Source of the DNA: Paenibacillus ehimensis NBRC 15659
Lineage (GTDB): Bacteria; Bacillota; Bacilli; Paenibacillales; NBRC-103111
Assembly (NCBI RefSeq): GCF_004000785.1
Contig: NZ_BILX01000025.1
Location: forward strand, 1 to 64,000
Direction of reading: 5' to 3'
DNA length: 64,000 bases
This document shows positions 50,361 through 59,522 of this stretch, in pieces. Positions within the stretch are counted from its first letter, which is position 1. Every line of letters starts with the position of its first letter. Made by a program: the position numbers and the translations under genes. The notes under the pieces were generated by a model. The model had not been told where the DNA came from, did no database searches, and saw nothing but the letters and a program-made list of their open reading frames with translations.

Positions 50361-50972
50361 GTGACCGAAGACATACTGGAAAGCCTGCGGATTGAAACAC
50401 CGGAGCAAGCGATGGTGCTGCTTAATCCGCTGCGGGCGGATATTGCCGCCCGGCTGGCAACCCCCGCTTCCGCGGCGGAAGTGGCCCGTGCGATCGGCGA
50501 AGCCCCTCAACGGATCAACTATCACCTGAAGGCGCTGGAGAAAGCCGGGCTCGTGCGCCGGGTCGGCACCCGGCAGGTACGCAACCTGGTCGAGGTGCTC
50601 TATCAAGCCGTCGCCAAGACGTTCATCCTGTCCGATCAACTTGGCATGAAGCCGGAGACGGTCCGCCGCCTCAAGGACCAAGGGTCGTTGTCCCATCTGG
50701 TTCAAACGGCGGAGCGCATCAAACAGGATGCGCTGCTCCTGATGGAGCATTCGGACGAAGGCCAGGACATTCCAAGCGCGTCGCTGCAGTTTCAAGTCAC
50801 TCTGCGGGATGCGCAGGAGCGGCACGCTTTTGTCGAAGAGTACGCGGCCCTTGTCCGGCAGTTGACCGCCAAATACCGCAAACCGGCGAACGAAGCGGAG
50901 CCCGCAGACCCGTACCAAGTCGTGCTGGCCGTGTATCCGCAAATCGATCAATCCTCGGGAGGGAATGACTAA
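50361..50972 (+). CDS. ArsR-like winged-helix regulator of a ClpP-containing operon
   Basis: 203 residues, starting at GTG 50361, ten bases after ACGGAG. Residues 10-85 form an ArsR-type winged helix ([20 protein letters not shown], then [20 protein letters not shown] and [10 protein letters not shown]); the C-terminal half is a mixed helical domain without metal-binding cysteines. The stop overlaps the ATG of the next gene by one base (TAATG), so translation is coupled. Repeated TTTACGTA sites at its promoter suggest autorepression; the signal is unknown. Confidence 0.9.
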   Translation: MTEDILESLRIETPEQAMVLLNPLRADIAARLATPASAAEVARAIGEAPQRINYHLKALEKAGLVRRVGTRQVRNLVEVLYQAVAKTFILSDQLGMKPETVRRLKDQGSLSHLVQTAERIKQDALLLMEHSDEGQDIPSASLQFQVTLRDAQERHAFVEEYAALVRQLTAKYRKPANEAEPADPYQVVLAVYPQIDQSSGGND

Positions 50973-51301
50973 TGGAACGCCAACGAGAGCACGAAGCAAA
51001 GCAGAGCAGCGCAGCCGAAGCTGGCGGAGAAAAAAACTCCCCAGCCGTCGTATGGCAGTGGTCGGAGCCGCAAAAGGACCGGGAAGCCGAACGAGGCGGC
51101 CGGCCCGTGACGCATTTGGACGATTACCGGCAAGCCGGAAACGATCGCTCGGAAGCGACAGTGACCCGCTGGCCGCTGGCTTCGCGAACCGGGGAGCCGG
51201 GCGCCGAGGAAGTTCTCATCATGGTCTCCTCGGGCTTTACGGCACGCAGCCAACGCGGCCTGAGCCGTGGAGGCACGAATATTCAAGCGCTGGCCGCCTG
51301 A
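50972..51301 (+). CDS. Small protein of unknown function between ArsR-like regulator and ClpP paralogue
   Basis: 109 residues. The ATG overlaps the previous stop and GGGAGGG lies about nine bases upstream, so initiation is well supported. The protein is polar and charged (Glu, Arg, Gln rich) at the N-terminus, with [15 protein letters not shown] in the middle and a C-terminal end [20 protein letters not shown]. No membrane segment or known domain recognised. Position between a regulator and a ClpP paralogue makes an adaptor or substrate role possible but unproven. Codon use resembles its neighbours. Confidence 0.65.
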   Translation: MERQREHEAKQSSAAEAGGEKNSPAVVWQWSEPQKDREAERGGRPVTHLDDYRQAGNDRSEATVTRWPLASRTGEPGAEEVLIMVSSGFTARSQRGLSRGGTNIQALAA

Positions 51302-51333
51302 GCGGTCTAAGCCACACAAGGAGGGCATCACGC

Positions 51334-51912
51334 ATGAACTATGTACCGGTTGTCGTGGAACAAACTGGCCGCGGGGAGCGTTCCTACGATATTTATTCCC
51401 GCTTGCTGAAAGACCGCATCGTCTTTCTCGGAAGCGAGATCGACGATCAGGTCGCCAACTCGATTATCGCTCAGCTGCTGCTGCTGTCGGCGGAGGACCC
51501 CGAGAAAGACATTCATCTCTACATCAATTCGCCCGGCGGCTCGACGACCGCAGGCTTCGCGATTTACGATACGATGCAGTTCATCAAACCGGACGTATCG
51601 ACCATCTGCGTAGGCTTCGCCGCCTCCTTCGCCGCCGTTCTGCTCGTCGCCGGAGCCAAAGGCAAGCGGTATGCGCTGCCTAACGCCGAGGTCATGATCC
51701 ATCAGCCATGGGGCGGGATGAAGGGGCAAGCGTCCGATATGAAAATTCATGCCGACCGCATTCTCGATACCCGGGACCGGCTGAACCGGATCGTCTCCGA
51801 GCGCTCGGGCCAGCCGCTGGAGAAGGTGGCGCGGGATATGGACCGCGATTACTTCCTGTCCGCAGACGATGCCGTGACCTACGGCCTGATCGACAAGGTC
51901 ATGCAGCCTTAA
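51334..51912 (+). CDS. clpP: ClpP-family serine protease paralogue
   Basis: 192 residues from ATG 51334, ten bases after AAGGAGGG. The catalytic triad is intact: Ser98 in [12 protein letters not shown], His123 in MIHQPWGG and Asp172 in [11 protein letters not shown]. The N-terminal [20 protein letters not shown] and [15 protein letters not shown] are classical. Around the serine it reads GFAASFAA rather than the housekeeping GMAASMGA, so it is probably a second ClpP with altered assembly or partners. ClpP degrades proteins fed by Clp ATPases; no ATPase is encoded nearby. Third gene of the ArsR-like operon. Confidence 0.95.
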   Translation: MNYVPVVVEQTGRGERSYDIYSRLLKDRIVFLGSEIDDQVANSIIAQLLLLSAEDPEKDIHLYINSPGGSTTAGFAIYDTMQFIKPDVSTICVGFAASFAAVLLVAGAKGKRYALPNAEVMIHQPWGGMKGQASDMKIHADRILDTRDRLNRIVSERSGQPLEKVARDMDRDYFLSADDAVTYGLIDKVMQP

Positions 51913-51927
51913 GTTACGGCAGCGATT

Positions 51928-51967
51928 AAGGATCGGGGCTTCTTCCGAGGAAGCCCGGTCCTTTTTG
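51928..51967 (+). terminator. Terminator of the ArsR-ClpP operon
   Basis: GGATCGGGGCTTC and GAAGCCCGGTCC pair (mismatches tolerated), followed by TTTTTGG; it also serves the convergent gene poorly. Confidence 0.85.
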
Positions 51968-51979
51968 GTATTTGCGCCA

Positions 51980-53116
51980 CTATAGCCAAAGCAGCGGCTG
52001 GCGAATCGCGATATTGCGCCGCACCTCGGGATCGGACGGGTCCGCGTCCAGCCGCTGCCAAAGCTCGACGTATTCCGGCCGCCTCAGCGCAAGTCCGGCA
52101 AACAGCAGCGACGATACCTTCGCCGGCCAGCCTTCGTCATGCTCCACATCCGGGGGGAGCGGCCATGAGCTTTTGTCGGCCAGGTACGGAAACAAATATT
52201 CGAAGCCCCTCCGGATACCCCGGCCGTCCGGCAGCTCAAAGCGCCAGAGATCGTCCTCCGGCGTCGACAACACGTGGCACAAGGTCGTCAAGTTATCGAG
52301 CGCGAAGATCGAGTAGCCGTAAGGCTTCGTGCGGCCGAGCTCGCGGGGAAAGCTGCCGTCCTCGGCCATTTGCTCCGGCAGCAGCGATTCCTTGTAACGT
52401 TGGCGGCAAAAGCGCAGCATTTCCCGGTCGCCCGTAAACCGTGCGAACACGGCCGCCTGCACAAACCAGCAAATGCCGTGATTGTTGCCCTCGTTCATTT
52501 CTTCGATTCCGTTCTTATGCGTACGCATCCAGCGCAAGTAATCGGCGAACCAGCGCCGCAGCGCTTCATACAGCTCCGACGTCAAATGCGGAGAGTCTCT
52601 CAACGCTTCAATCGCGACAGGCACGTCGATCAAATGCAGCGTATCGATAATGCCGATGCCTCGCCCCGCGCAAATGCCCGGAATCGCTTGAGCGTACGCC
52701 AAGTGCGGGTTCATCCGGGTCGCATCGTCCGCAAAGAAGGTGCGCAACAAGGACGCCGCCTTTTTCGCATAAGCCTCTTCCCTTGTCAGCCTATAGGCCG
52801 CCGCCAAATGCGCCGTATGCGTCCGCATGCTGCGAAGAAGGAGCCGGTGGCTGTCAAAATTGCCCGGGTTGCTCTCCCCGTCCCGCCGGACATATGGCAG
52901 CCCGTCCGGCGTATCCGGGTTCGGCCACCAATAATCGCCGTTGGAATAATAATCGTGAGGCCCTCCTTCGCTCAGCGGCGCCGGCCGATCCGTTATCGCA
53001 ACGGGCCTTGTCCGCATTGCCGCCTCCGCATGCTTCATCATCCAATCCCGCTCGAAGAGTGACGCGGCCCCGCCAAATGGCTTCATCAGCTCCTCCGTTT
53101 TTCCAAGCTCCCTCAT
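51980..53116 (-). CDS. Alginate-lyase-family (alpha/alpha toroid) protein
   Basis: 378 residues with no signal peptide. Helical toroid pattern with the family motifs HDYYSNGDYWWPNPDTPDGL near 50-70, TRMNPHLAYAQAIPG near 133, the NNHGICW catalytic-type motif near 213 and RELGRTKPYGYSIFALDNLT near 265. The family (alginate lyase, PF05426 type) cleaves uronic-acid polymers by beta-elimination; an intracellular enzyme would act on short oligosaccharides. Actual substrate unknown. GAGGAG before ATG. It converges on the ClpP operon. Confidence 0.9.
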   Translation of the reverse strand: MRELGKTEELMKPFGGAASLFERDWMMKHAEAAMRTRPVAITDRPAPLSEGGPHDYYSNGDYWWPNPDTPDGLPYVRRDGESNPGNFDSHRLLLRSMRTHTAHLAAAYRLTREEAYAKKAASLLRTFFADDATRMNPHLAYAQAIPGICAGRGIGIIDTLHLIDVPVAIEALRDSPHLTSELYEALRRWFADYLRWMRTHKNGIEEMNEGNNHGICWFVQAAVFARFTGDREMLRFCRQRYKESLLPEQMAEDGSFPRELGRTKPYGYSIFALDNLTTLCHVLSTPEDDLWRFELPDGRGIRRGFEYLFPYLADKSSWPLPPDVEHDEGWPAKVSSLLFAGLALRRPEYVELWQRLDADPSDPEVRRNIAIRQPLLWL

Positions 53117-53300
53117 CGCTTCCGCTCCTCACTAATGCAGCCGGTTTTTAAATCTGCCTACATTATAGATGGAAGCGGAAATACCCGATATGGAATATTC
53201 TCAGCTGTTTTTGGCTTTTACTCAGGTTTTTGGGAATAGCGTGAAGCCGCCTACTCAATTCTTTTATTAATAAATCATTTCATAGTAAATAAATTAGCAG

Positions 53301-53306
53301 TATAAT
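53301..53306 (+). promoter_or_regulatory. -10 box of the TerC gene
   Basis: TATAAT 48 bases before the start; the -35 position (TTTCAT, 17 bases upstream) is poor. The short leader has no room for a Mn riboswitch. The AT-rich 180 bases upstream contain no gene. Confidence 0.5.
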
Positions 53307-53354
53307 AGACTAGTTCGGGCACTGCATACTGAGGCAAGTGGAAGGAGTCTGCGT

Positions 53355-54056
53355 ATGGAAGGCGATTTGTTAGTCGGGCTGCTAAAATTAATTCTGATCA
53401 ACATCGTGCTCAGCGGAGACAATGCCGTCGTCATCGCTTTGGCCTGCCGCAATTTGCCGGCGGATCAACAGAAAAAAGCCGTATTCTGGGGGAGCTGCGG
53501 TGCGATTTTGCTGCGGATCCTTCTCACCTTCGCAGCCGTCTGGCTGCTGCAAGTTCCGTTCGTACAAGTGGCCGGTGCGCTGCTGCTCCTGTATATCGCC
53601 GTGAACTTGTTGAAGGGCGAAGATCATACCGAGGCCTTGAAAGCCAGCAGCAAGATCGGAGAAGCGATCCGAACGATCATCGTCGCCGATCTGGTCATGA
53701 GTCTCGATAACGTGCTTGCGGTGGCGGGTGCCGCCGGCGGAAACCTGCTGCTGATCGTCGCGGGACTTGCCATTAGCATCCCGCTGATCGTTTGGGGAAG
53801 CCGGCTGCTGATGCGCCTCATGAACCGTTTTCCTGTCATCGTTCTGCTCGGGGCGGCGCTGCTTGGCTATACTGCGGGGGAAATGGCACTTAGCGACAAG
53901 GCCGTCGGTCATTGGATCGAGGCAAGCTTCCCTGCCGGTCATTATATGCTGCCAATCGGACTGGCTGTAATGGTCGTCGTGGTCGGTAAGCTGGCCGGCC
54001 GGAGGCTGGAGAAGGAACATGCCCAAAAAGAAGCGGAAAATCACTCCGTTTCCTAA
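53355..54056 (+). CDS. TerC-family integral membrane protein (YjbE-like)
   Basis: 233 residues, seven or so helices. Conserved acidic membrane motifs NIVLSGDNAVVIALACRNLP and ADLVMSLDNVLAVAGAA (the two S-x-DN boxes) define the TerC fold; B. subtilis relatives YceF/YkoY/YjbE export manganese or metalate secreted proteins. GGAAGGAG lies before the ATG. Monocistronic with a bidirectional terminator. Confidence 0.95.
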   Translation: MEGDLLVGLLKLILINIVLSGDNAVVIALACRNLPADQQKKAVFWGSCGAILLRILLTFAAVWLLQVPFVQVAGALLLLYIAVNLLKGEDHTEALKASSKIGEAIRTIIVADLVMSLDNVLAVAGAAGGNLLLIVAGLAISIPLIVWGSRLLMRLMNRFPVIVLLGAALLGYTAGEMALSDKAVGHWIEASFPAGHYMLPIGLAVMVVVVGKLAGRRLEKEHAQKEAENHSVS

Positions 54057-54060
54057 ATAA

Positions 54061-54122
54061 AAAGCACTCTTCGTCCCCTACGTCGCGCGTGGCGCCGACG
54101 GGCGAAGAGTGCTTTGTTTTTT
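54061..54122. terminator. Bidirectional terminator between TerC and secreted-protein genes
   Basis: AAAGCACTCTTCGTCCC and GGGCGAAGAGTGCTTT pair over 16 bases; T-runs on both sides. Confidence 0.93.
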
Positions 54123-54164
54123 CAGAGGCTCTTACATTCGGTTAATCTGCGGTAACGCCAAGGC

Positions 54165-55742
54165 TTAAGGCAGCGGCTGTGCAGGTACATTCGAGATGGT
54201 GACAGCCTCCGTCTTCAAATTGTTGCTCGCTTGTCTGAGCCGGAGATTCGCCGAACCGCTCGTTCCCGGCTTAATCTGAACGGTCAAATCTTTCGTGGCC
54301 TTCCCTTGACTGTTCGCCGTAACCGAGAAATTCGCGCTGTAACCGTAGCCCGTCGGCCACGAGCCATCCGCATTGCGGATCTTCGCCACTTGGGTACCGC
54401 CTGTCACATAAATGCCCAGGTTTAAGTTCGATACCGTAGCACCAGGAGCCAAGTTGTCCACGACGACACGAATCTGGAACTCTTGGGCATTCGGAAGCGG
54501 CTCCTGCTTGACGAAGCTGTACGCCGGATTGCTGACCACCGACCCGGAGCCGTACGATCCCGGCTTGAACGTCGAACGGTCCCACCATTTGTACCCGGCT
54601 GCCGGCGCCGCCCACGGCTCAGGCTTCGGCTCGGTCGAGTTCGCGGGGGTTTCGAACGGCAGCAGCGCAGTCGGTTGGTCCAGCTGCAGATTCGGGACTT
54701 GGCTGAGCTGCGTGTAGCTTTCCTTTTTGGCGAGCCAGTTAACGAGATTCACCAGCAGCTTGCCGTCGTCCTTCTCCTTGAAGCCGTCGTAGGTCTTTTT
54801 GGCTTGTCCGGTTTCTTCGCGGAGGTATTTCGGCGTGGCATCCTCGACCGGCGACGAATCGCCGATGAATGCCGCCTTCCCTGCCGCCACTTTGGCGACA
54901 GCCGCGTACGGCCCTTCCGCCGTTCCGCCGCCGTTGTACACGCCTTGATCGACCGCATTCGGCCAAGCGGCGTTCGTCTGCGGCAGATATACGATGCCTT
55001 TCGCCTTGAGGGGATCGGTAATGGCAAGAGTCGAACCGGCATGCATCGCGACCTCCGAGACGCCTTGGGTAATGCCGAACGCCTGGGTGGGCGCAACGAT
55101 CTGGTTAGCCGTAACGTCTCCCAGCGCATTGTAACGGAAACGGACGCCGAAATTCGTGGCGAGCCAATCCGAGCTGGCCACTCCCTGCATCGCGTCGGAG
55201 CCGCGCTCTTCGGCGCTCATGCCTTTCCCCGGGTCGGTCCAAGCTCCGCGCCGGAAGCCGTTCATCACTTCCGAGGAATCCCAGCGGTTTTTGTTGCGGT
55301 CCGCATTATAATGGTCGGCGATGAAAAAGATGCTCCCGCCATTCCGAACGTACTGCACCATCGCGTCCTGCTCGCTTGTTTTGTAAGGAATGTTGGCCTC
55401 TCCGATCACGAATACGTCGTATCCGCTCAAATCGCTCAGCGTGATCGGCGCCGTTTTGCGAAGCTCCTTGACGTAGTAGCCGTTGTTCGCGAGCGCATTG
55501 GCAAAATCCGAGAACGCTCCGTCAATGACCCAGTCGGCGGCCCCGGCCGTCTGCCCGTGCGTATTGTCGAACAGAATTTTTTTGCCCGCATTCTCGTTCA
55601 CAACCGTAGGATTAAGGAACGGGGCAGGGTCCGCCGGCCCTTCCGCCAGCGCTCTCGGCGCCTCCCCGATCCATCCGGGCAGCGGAAGGAGCAGCGAAAA
55701 CGCCAGTGCCGTCTTTGCAAGAACAGCTTTAAAGGATCTCAT
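54165..55742 (-). CDS. Secreted protein with DUF4350/ThuA-like N-terminal domain
   Basis: 525 residues. Signal peptide (ALAFSLLLPLPGWI, cleavage near ALAEGP at about 34). Residues 50-360 form a Rossmann or glutamine-amidotransferase-like fold as in DUF4350/ThuA proteins: GKKILFDNTHGQTAGAADW, LSGYDVFVIGEANIPY, GGSIFFIADHYNADR and AAFIGDSSPVEDA. The DNTHGQ and DHYNAD segments are distinctive and could bind metal or sugar. Residues 400-525 look like a beta-sandwich (Ig- or CBM-like) domain that begins YKWWDRSTFKPGSYGSGSV and may bind polysaccharide. The enzymatic role is unknown. ACTGGAGG site before ATG. Confidence 0.85.
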   Translation of the reverse strand: MRSFKAVLAKTALAFSLLLPLPGWIGEAPRALAEGPADPAPFLNPTVVNENAGKKILFDNTHGQTAGAADWVIDGAFSDFANALANNGYYVKELRKTAPITLSDLSGYDVFVIGEANIPYKTSEQDAMVQYVRNGGSIFFIADHYNADRNKNRWDSSEVMNGFRRGAWTDPGKGMSAEERGSDAMQGVASSDWLATNFGVRFRYNALGDVTANQIVAPTQAFGITQGVSEVAMHAGSTLAITDPLKAKGIVYLPQTNAAWPNAVDQGVYNGGGTAEGPYAAVAKVAAGKAAFIGDSSPVEDATPKYLREETGQAKKTYDGFKEKDDGKLLVNLVNWLAKKESYTQLSQVPNLQLDQPTALLPFETPANSTEPKPEPWAAPAAGYKWWDRSTFKPGSYGSGSVVSNPAYSFVKQEPLPNAQEFQIRVVVDNLAPGATVSNLNLGIYVTGGTQVAKIRNADGSWPTGYGYSANFSVTANSQGKATKDLTVQIKPGTSGSANLRLRQASNNLKTEAVTISNVPAQPLP

Positions 55743-55853
55743 CAGTTACCTCCAGTTTTTACTATATTGGGGCATACTGCCCAGATCCATTGTACCATTT
55801 TGTAAAACTTTAGGAGATTAATTTTTCGTAAAAAAAGAGGAACAAAAAGCGGC

Positions 55854-56564
55854 TCACAGATCGGTGACATGCTTCTCATTCCCTTCCTCCCGGCGCATGG
55901 CGTCGAGTTCACCGCGGAACTTTCGTTCAATCGCTTCCTTGTCTCCGTATACGAACAAGATATCCCCCTCTTGAAGGGCCAGCTGCAGGCATTCCCGGCG
56001 TATTTTCGTTTCTCCTCTTTGCACGAACAAGACGTTGATATCCTCTCCCGGACGGCAAACATCGCGGAGACCGCGCCCCGCCATCTCGGACCCCTTGCAG
56101 ATCGAAATGCCGGAAAATAAATCGCTGCCCGTAAAATACAGCACCTCTTCGATCGGCAGCTCGTGCAGCTCGAATTCCTGCTTGAGATGCTTGTGAAACC
56201 GCCGCTTCAAGCTCTTGACGACCCGCTTGTTTTTGGTCGCGAGCAAAAAGACGCCGAACATTACCGTCACACCTGTCAGCTGCGGCACGCGGAAGCTTTG
56301 GGCCAACAGATTGCTGAGCGTGGATATCATCACCGCGAGCGAGAACACCCCGAACAAGATAAGAAAGACGCCGATCTTGCGCCGGACGGGATGCCGCAGG
56401 ATCAGCTCCGACTCCTTGGTGGTGAACCCGGTGGAGGTGAGCATGGAGACAGCTTGGAAGCGGGCGATTTCGCTGTCGAGACCGGTGACGATCAGCAGCA
56501 TGACGGCAATTTCCAGCACGATAAAAATCAAGATAAAATAGACCAAAATGAAAAGAAAGCCCAT
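55854..56564 (-). CDS. Membrane protein with C-terminal TrkA-C (RCK-C) domain
   Basis: 236 residues: two to three membrane helices (about 3-27, 62-82, 95-112), a short basic stretch, then a TrkA_C-like ligand-binding domain at about 135-220 (LIGISICKGSEMAGR-type phrase, INVLFVQRGE, LQEGDILFVYGDKE). TrkA-C domains bind small ligands such as c-di-AMP and gate cation transporters. STGFTTKESELI after the first helix resembles TrkH-type turns, but no complete pore is present, so this may be a regulatory subunit. Ion and partner unknown. AGAGAGGAG upstream. Confidence 0.88.
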   Translation of the reverse strand: MGFLFILVYFILIFIVLEIAVMLLIVTGLDSEIARFQAVSMLTSTGFTTKESELILRHPVRRKIGVFLILFGVFSLAVMISTLSNLLAQSFRVPQLTGVTVMFGVFLLATKNKRVVKSLKRRFHKHLKQEFELHELPIEEVLYFTGSDLFSGISICKGSEMAGRGLRDVCRPGEDINVLFVQRGETKIRRECLQLALQEGDILFVYGDKEAIERKFRGELDAMRREEGNEKHVTDL

Positions 56565-57009
56565 TCCCCCGGCTCCTCTCTATCCGTTTCTATTCTCTTA
56601 ATTACCATGCTTGTCCGCCGGTGAACCCGGTGCAGCCCGTTCCTATTGCTTTTACCGTTCGCTGTGTTGGTGAGTTCGCAAGCTTTGCGGAACTGCGATG
56701 CGCTAATACATTCATATTCGTCGTCCTGGCCAAAATAGAGCACCTGCGGTGCGCTGCCGACCTCATTCCGGGAAGGATGAACATTTTTCGACACACTTAC
56801 ATCATCCTGCCTCCTCTATTCTCGCCTTGGTACTTCAGAGGTTCGATTAACGCACCGCCGTTCCTCTATCGGCCCATGAAAACAAACCGCCGCCCCTTCG
56901 TTCACGGAAGCTGCAGCTTGAACTGCGGCTATCCCGGGACAGAAGGAGCGGCGCTCCGGCATCGGCTGTCGGCGGCAGTGCCGGGCCATCCGCCCGAGGT
57001 CTGCACGCG
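56565..57009. other. 445-base stretch without a supported gene
   Basis: Short frames exist on the minus strand (one starting GTG near 56794 after AGAGGAGG, one of 37 codons ending at 56602), but neither resembles a known family nor has well-spaced initiation signals. Nothing else recognised. Confidence 0.45.
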
Positions 57010-57438
57010 TTAAAATGTGCTATAAATGTTATCGCATTCTTCCGAGGTTGGCTGGTAGAAGCAGTGCTTCTTGTACCTGGCCACAAGCGGCTGGTTATAC
57101 CATGTCGGCGGACAATCTCCTTGCGGCCGGAAATACCAAAGACTGAACTTGGCCGGCCATTGCCGTTCACCGTTCACCGCCCGACGCGCCAAGCGTTTCT
57201 CCCGGTCTCTGGCTTTTTGATAAAAGTACCCGTGAATAACGGCTTCAAACGCATGCGGCTGATAAATCATTTGCGGAATCGTGCGCAGCCCTTTAAAGTC
57301 CGAGCAATTCGCGCGAATGCGGTTAATTCCTACATTGCCGACCAATATCATCCCTTTTTCCCCTTCTCCCTCCGCTTCCGCGCGAAGCAGTCGGGCCAGC
57401 AGATCGATATCTTGCTGCCTGGCTTTGACAACGGCCAT
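57010..57438 (-). CDS. cwlJ: Spore cortex-lytic/cell wall hydrolase CwlJ
   Basis: 142 residues, the same length as B. subtilis CwlJ. The SleB/CwlJ hydrolase domain covers the whole protein: LLARLLRAEAEGEGEKGMIL with the catalytic glutamate, VGNVGINRIRANCSDFKGLR, IYQPHAFEAVIHGYFY, and the C-terminal KFSLWYFRPQGDCPPTWYN. It degrades spore cortex peptidoglycan during germination triggered by Ca-dipicolinate or nutrients. AGAGGTGAC ribosome site; no gerQ gene next to it. Clear evidence for an endospore former. Confidence 0.96.
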   Translation of the reverse strand: MAVVKARQQDIDLLARLLRAEAEGEGEKGMILVGNVGINRIRANCSDFKGLRTIPQMIYQPHAFEAVIHGYFYQKARDREKRLARRAVNGERQWPAKFSLWYFRPQGDCPPTWYNQPLVARYKKHCFYQPTSEECDNIYSTF

Positions 57439-57542
57439 GATGTCACCTCTGTTATCGTTATGATACTTACAGCGTATTGCCGTACTTGCCCATAGGTGAC
57501 AATCACGGAGCGGCTTTTTCCAGGAAGACGGCCGCCACGGCC

Positions 57543-59522
57543 TTAATAAGCGCGCAGAACATGAAGCAAATATTCATTCCGGTTTAACGGATTGGAATCG
57601 GTCCGCGCCCTGGCCGGCACATCGCCATGCATCCTGACGAATCCGGCCGGTTCGACGAGCATGAAGCCTTCGCCCTGGGTAAACGCATGCAGGCTTCGCT
57701 TGAAGCTCTCCGTTGCGGCTACCGGAATGGTGCCTGTGATCAAGCACATGCCGTGATGCATCGCCGTCTCGTGCACAACCGCTTGGATCGCGGATAATTT
57801 GTAGATCGCTTTGCTCATGACAGCGGCAGGCACCGTCAGCTCGAACGCATGAATCGGCTCATACACATGGGTACCTGCCTGCACCAGCGCCTCCATCAAT
57901 ACAAGAGGCACCAGCTTTCTAAAATCGCCTGCTGCCGATACCGGGCTGAAATAACCGGTGTGGGTCAGCGTCACGACGATATCGGTAACCTCCCAGCCGT
58001 ACAGCCCTTGCTTCAACGTTTGGTGGACCGTCTCCTCGATGGCTTTATGGAAGGCCAGCGGCAGGGAGCCCAATTCGACTTCCATACGGTAGACGACTCC
58101 GCTTCCGGGCAACCCGGGCTCGACTTTTAACCCCACGGTCGCATAAAAAGGATTATCGCCCTCCGCGATCATCTCCAGCGCATGTCCCGTTCCCGCCGGT
58201 TTTTCCAGACAAACCGTTCGGGTCTCCGAAAACCGGACATCCAATTCATGCTGCTCCTTCAAGGCCGCTTCAATCACTTCTTTTTGCACTTCGCCGAAAA
58301 TGCGGAGATAAAGGTCTTGATGGGCATCATCTTTCATCACTTGGATTAACGGGTCTTCCTCCGACAGGCCGGTCAGCGCCTTGTACAACAGATGGGCCTT
58401 GTCTGGTTCCGCCGCTTCAATTCGCGTCTCCATTTGAGGAACAGCGAAGCTGACATGCTTGACCAGAGGAGACGGCTCTCCGACAACATCCCCGATCCGG
58501 ACGTCTTCCAGCCCCCATACTTTGCCTAAATCCCCGGAGGTTACCTTGGCGGCGGGAACAGCCTTTCCGTTCCTTAAAGCGTGAAGCTTCTTGATTTTGC
58601 AGGTGCGCGTTTCGCATTCGCCCTCCCTGGTTTTCCGCTGCACCTTCACTTGCTCCCTTAGGCTCAGGCTCCCTGAGAACAGCCGCACATAAGCGATCTT
58701 TTCGCCGGACGGTTCTTTTTCAAGCTTGAATACGACCCCCGACAACAGCTCGCCCTCGGCATGATCATTCGCCGGAAACCACCGGGCCACACCGTCGAGC
58801 AGACTGGACACGCCCACTCCCGTCATGGCAGACCCGAAATAAACCGGATGGATGTTCGCTTGCCTGACCTGTCTTCCGAATGCCTCTTTCACTTCCTCTT
58901 CCGTTAGCGCTTCTCCGTTTACATAAGCTTCCAACAGCCGCTCGTCATGCGCTGCCGCGAGTTCGATGCAGCGTTCCATAAAATCGGGGTTCGTCTCCCA
59001 ATCGAAACGGTAGTCAATGACAGACGCCTGCTTCGTACCTGCATATTCGACCTGACACAGGGGAAACGTGTTCGGCGTCAGCTTTTCACGGATCTGCTCA
59101 ACCGCCGTATCGGATTGGGCGCCTGGAAGATCTAATTTGTTCACGAACAAGATCGTGGGAAGCCCCATTTTCTTCAGGACAGAAAACAGCACTTTGGTCT
59201 GCGCCTGAACGCCCTCCACTGCCGAAACAACCAATATCACGCCGTCCAATACGCTCAGGGACCGCTCCACTTCCGCGATAAAATCCGCATGGCCCGGCGT
59301 GTCGATCAAATTCACCTTTAATCCATGGAGATCAAAAGAAACGACGGACGCCTTGATCGTGATGCCTCTTTTCCGTTCGAGTTCCATGGCATCCATCTGC
59401 GTATTTCCTTGGTCTACCTTTCCCAGCTCGTCGATAACATTCGTATCATACAAAATACGCTCAGCCAGACTTGTCTTTCCAGCATCTACGTGCGCCAGAA
59501 TCCCTATATTTATGATATGCAT
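57543..59522 (-). CDS. TetM/OtrA-type ribosomal protection GTPase
   Basis: 659 residues, within the 640-660 range of tetracycline ribosomal protection proteins. GTPase motifs: G1 AHVDAGKTSL at 10-19, G2 RGITIKAS, G3 DTPGHADF, G4 NKLD. The EF-G-like domains follow, and the domain IV tip keeps TGYFSPVSAAGDFR, matching the Tet(M)/Tet(O) YSPVST-ADFR loop that dislodges tetracycline from the 30S A-site. The divergent neighbour is a Tet(L)-type pump. A leader ORF overlaps its start. Codon use and GC match the chromosome, so this seems resident. Whether it confers measurable resistance is unknown. Start ATG 59522 has AGAGG ten bases upstream. Confidence 0.93.
   Translation of the reverse strand: MHIINIGILAHVDAGKTSLAERILYDTNVIDELGKVDQGNTQMDAMELERKRGITIKASVVSFDLHGLKVNLIDTPGHADFIAEVERSLSVLDGVILVVSAVEGVQAQTKVLFSVLKKMGLPTILFVNKLDLPGAQSDTAVEQIREKLTPNTFPLCQVEYAGTKQASVIDYRFDWETNPDFMERCIELAAAHDERLLEAYVNGEALTEEEVKEAFGRQVRQANIHPVYFGSAMTGVGVSSLLDGVARWFPANDHAEGELLSGVVFKLEKEPSGEKIAYVRLFSGSLSLREQVKVQRKTREGECETRTCKIKKLHALRNGKAVPAAKVTSGDLGKVWGLEDVRIGDVVGEPSPLVKHVSFAVPQMETRIEAAEPDKAHLLYKALTGLSEEDPLIQVMKDDAHQDLYLRIFGEVQKEVIEAALKEQHELDVRFSETRTVCLEKPAGTGHALEMIAEGDNPFYATVGLKVEPGLPGSGVVYRMEVELGSLPLAFHKAIEETVHQTLKQGLYGWEVTDIVVTLTHTGYFSPVSAAGDFRKLVPLVLMEALVQAGTHVYEPIHAFELTVPAAVMSKAIYKLSAIQAVVHETAMHHGMCLITGTIPVAATESFKRSLHAFTQGEGFMLVEPAGFVRMHGDVPARARTDSNPLNRNEYLLHVLRAY

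Noticed and set aside
53160-53354. Possible yybP-ykoY manganese riboswitch before the TerC gene
   Set aside because: The promoter lies only 48 bases before the start and no aptamer consensus blocks are present.
56528-56796. Short minus-strand ORFs that briefly suggested a small spore or peptide gene
   Set aside because: Poor initiation spacing, mutually overlapping frames and no recognisable family.
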